From assembly GCA_027575765.1 (NCBI GenBank), contig JANBPT010000256.1, positions 1 to 50,035 on the forward strand: 50,035 nt of DNA, in the 5' to 3' direction. Below are positions 47,897 through 50,035 of the stretch, piece after piece. The number at the start of each line of letters is the position of its first letter. The stretch's first letter is position 1. Below the pieces are notes generated by a model, which made no database searches, was not told the origin of the DNA, and saw only the letters and a list, made by a program, of their open reading frames with translations. A program made the translations under genes and the position numbers. The stretch is from Tieghemiomyces parasiticus (Eukaryota > Kickxellomycota > Dimargaritomycetes > Dimargaritales > Dimargaritaceae).

Positions 47897-48292
47897 GTTT
47901 TCTATGAAAAAGTGGCCGCGGTATCTGTAAAAGGGATACGGGGGTCACTGGTGAGAAGGAATAGCAGAGGGTTTATAGAGGTAAAGAAGAAAGGGCCACC
48001 CAGAAGTGGTGAGTGCTACGCACTGTCGAGCAATACAAGAAAGTACATAACAAAAACGGAGACTGAGTCCATCAAGGCGGACTCAGTGATTCATATAGTA
48101 AAGTTGAGCCGCAAGGGTTCAGAGTTTTGGAAGTGATTCCGGGTGGCTAAAAGTTACATGAGTACGTGGATTAAAAGTGTGAGTTCGAAGAGCGATTCCA
48201 GGAAGGATCCTGCAAGTCGGGCAGCCAGATACAGGGCGGAATGCTGGTGGTGGAGCTTCAGAGTGGTGCCCACTTGCACTATCCTAGTTTGA
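47897..48292 (+). pseudogene. Interrupted open frame, product unknown
   Basis: 132 codons in one frame are broken by a single TGA at 48134-48136 and end at TGA 48290-48292. The translated product is basic, for example SLVRRNSRGFIEVKKKG and YITKTETESIKADSVIH. In sequence this A/T-rich, more stops would be expected, so it could be a decayed gene or mobile-element fragment. There is no good ATG: the possible start at 47912 is GTG. I recognise no family, and chance cannot be excluded. Confidence 0.25.
48062..48087. repeat. Perfect 9-bp inverted repeat
   Basis: ACTGAGTCC and GGACTCAGT with an 8-nt loop (ATCAAGGC), inside the interrupted open frame. Confidence 0.9.
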
Positions 48293-49531
48293 TTTTTGGA
48301 CACGACATCTATTATCAACTTGTTCCTGTGTCAGCATCCTAATAAATAGGCCGCCCATTAGTAGTAATAAAGACCAACTTTAATCCTCAATATATCTTAT
48401 ATATCAGAAACCCCCACATAGCCATTTATCTAGTATAAAAATAGTATGTTTAAAGAGTGAAGTTGTGTTAAAAGTAATACTCTTAGTGTGGTAGGCTAAA
48501 AGCTAGTGATAAGGATAAGGGTTTATTTGAGGGTTGCAAGTGTAGAAATATGATGATCTTAGTCTGCGACTGGCGGTGTTCGCCTTATAAGTCGGTTCGT
48601 TGATAGATGCAAGGTTGGTACTTTGGCTGGGAGTCAAAGTTGGTGAGTTGTTGGCGAGTCGCCGTATGGGCTGATTCTTGCCTGCAGGGGGTACTTGGAG
48701 GCTTAACGCCGTATTTCAGGTACCACACTTAGGAAAAGAGCATAGTTCAAAAACATGGTGAATTCAAACTATGTACAAAGAAAATGAATAGCTAATAGAG
48801 GGTTATTAATAGTGATACTTGTGGTCCCTTTTATAGTTGGATGGTGAGGCAAAATATTACTATATAGATATACTATTTGGGACCGGCGTGATAATAACCG
48901 GTTAAGGCGTTAGATTGGGGATAAAGGTAAAATGTTACGTAGGTCGGGATCAGAGTCGACCCGATAATTTAGAAATGTATCAATGATGTCAGAAAGAAAA
49001 ATATAAAGTGGTAACCCATGAATATAAGGGCTTTCGTAGCCTGGCAATCTATGGCTATGCCTCAAGAATCATGGAGTCAGAGGAGGGGATTTAGGATCAA
49101 GCACCCGTGAAGGCTCTCTCATCAAAAAAATATGACGAGGGCGCCGCTGCCGGCGCCTGCCAACCCCCCTGATACCCCGACTCATGATCATTACAGGATA
49201 ACTATAGTCCGCCGGTCTATCAAGGACTAACCCAATTTCTTATTTTCTATCACATTTTTATACCATCAATATTGACGCAACACTGCCTTATCATTCCATG
49301 AGTAACCTCGCCTTTCTATAACTTTGATAACCACCTCATTATCTTTGCGCTGGTGATCAGGAAAAAATATAGTGGGTGTAATCATACCTATAAAAGTACA
49401 CCGGGTTTGCACGTCACAATAAAACAACAGGTATTCACCGTTGTAGTCCTCATATTCTCCTTTACACCCGTTGAAATGACTTACGCCCTATCAAAAAATC
49501 TTTGATGCTAGGCCCTGGCGGCGGGGATTCG

Positions 49532-49565
49532 GTTGGACCGAACGCGATAACGGTCGAGGTCCAAC
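49532..49565. repeat. Perfect 8-bp inverted repeat
   Basis: GTTGGACC and GGTCCAAC with an 18-nt loop. A smaller alternative hairpin, TTCGGT/ACCGAA at 49528-49542, overlaps it. Confidence 0.85.
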
Positions 49566-49705
49566 AGCAAACAGGGTTAATTTCGGGTTGTTTACTTTCG
49601 TGATAACGTAAATAGTGTGGGAGCGCGACGTCATCCCAACTAACTAAAATAAATAAAGAGAATAAAATAAAGGCGGAATCAAAAATACTATTCAAAAATT
49701 AACTG

Positions 49706-49735
49706 GCGAGCCCTTGCTTTCCCGCGCGGGCTCGC
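49706..49735. repeat. Perfect 8-bp GC-rich inverted repeat
   Basis: GCGAGCCC and GGGCTCGC with a 14-nt loop, set in A/T-rich sequence. It resembles a hairpin terminator or a GC-cluster element, but no gene is clearly attached. Confidence 0.85.
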
Positions 49736-49981
49736 TTCTAATACTCGGGTGCGGGAGAAAGATCTACATCCCCCTGCACACCACATGTAACCTTAAACCT
49801 CGAGCGGCTTTTCCCAAAAAAGTGAATTGGCGGCTGTCTACCTTATTGGGGTATCGACGTTCCTGCTAGATCCCTTCAAGACAAAATATTACTGTCGGTA
49901 CCAAAATTTGTGAAGAAGAGATAAATAAACCGAATTTTAATAGGAATTAGGTACCCCAAGGCAGGGTAGGGAAAACACTCC

Positions 49982-50008
49982 CCGAACCATTAGGTGCAGT
50001 TGGTTCGG
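49982..50008. repeat. Perfect 8-bp inverted repeat at the window edge
   Basis: CCGAACCA and TGGTTCGG with an 11-nt loop. Confidence 0.85.
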
Positions 50009-50035
50009 CCTTAAATACAATAGAAGAATTTGAAA

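Larger units (their letters stand above)
46981..50035. other. A/T-richer right end with clustered hairpins
   Basis: From about 47 kb to the window end the sequence is visibly richer in A and T than the rest, and the G:C homopolymer runs stop. No gene is recognised. Perfect short inverted repeats occur at 47244-47258, 48062-48087, 49140-49157, 49532-49565, 49706-49735 and 49982-50008. One interrupted open frame lies at 47897-48292. A minus-strand frame at 49695-49462 starts at TTG and has no known motif. Confidence 0.5.

Noticed and set aside
49462..49695. 77-codon minus-strand frame near the hairpins
   Set aside because: It starts at TTG in A/T-rich sequence; the part after a possible TTTTAG acceptor is intriguing, but no motif or partner exon is seen.

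Overview
This looks like nuclear DNA from a filamentous or early-diverging fungus. Six protein-coding genes can be named with good support, plus one fungal-type SFP1-like zinc-finger regulator. All are strongly biased to C or G at third codon positions. Three carry one short GT-AG intron each (189-221 nt), and the other four are intronless. Several genes have C/T-rich leaders and some have clear TATA boxes. A placement near Zoopagomycota (for example the mycoparasitic Dimargaritales/Kickxellomycotina side) is only a guess from gene content and style; nothing here fixes the lineage.

Layout. 1-1002: leader and upstream region. 1003-2745 (+): glucose-6-phosphate isomerase. 4542-5501 (+): short PQ-loop vacuolar amino-acid transporter. 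7162-5877 (-): two-exon RBMX2/Ist3 spliceosome protein, convergent with the PQ-loop gene. 7421-8870 (+): two-exon TrhO/TSTD2-like rhodanese protein, divergent from RBMX2 over 258 bp. 10950-12233 (+): two-exon secreted trypsin-like serine protease with a Ser/Thr-rich stalk and hydrophobic tail. 15213-16727 (+): a second, longer PQ-loop transporter. 16728-39090: about 22 kb in which I recognise no gene. It holds a perfect 138-bp tandem duplication, simple repeats and a few possible spliced exons. 39091-40140 (+): SFP1-like zinc-finger protein behind a strong TATA box. 40141-50035: no recognised gene. The last 3 kb are visibly more A/T-rich and contain a cluster of perfect short inverted repeats and one broken open frame.

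Together the named genes cover central carbon metabolism, vacuolar cationic amino-acid handling (two paralogues), RNA processing (RES-complex subunit and a putative tRNA-uridine hydroxylase), extracellular proteolysis and nutrient/growth-linked transcription. They do not form an obvious pathway cluster. The most unusual sequence-level features are the many G:C homopolymer tracts of 9-12 nt, the large gene-free blocks, the 138-bp tandem duplication and the inverted-repeat-rich right end. I did not find a CRISPR array, rRNA, tRNA, recognisable snRNA or intact transposon.
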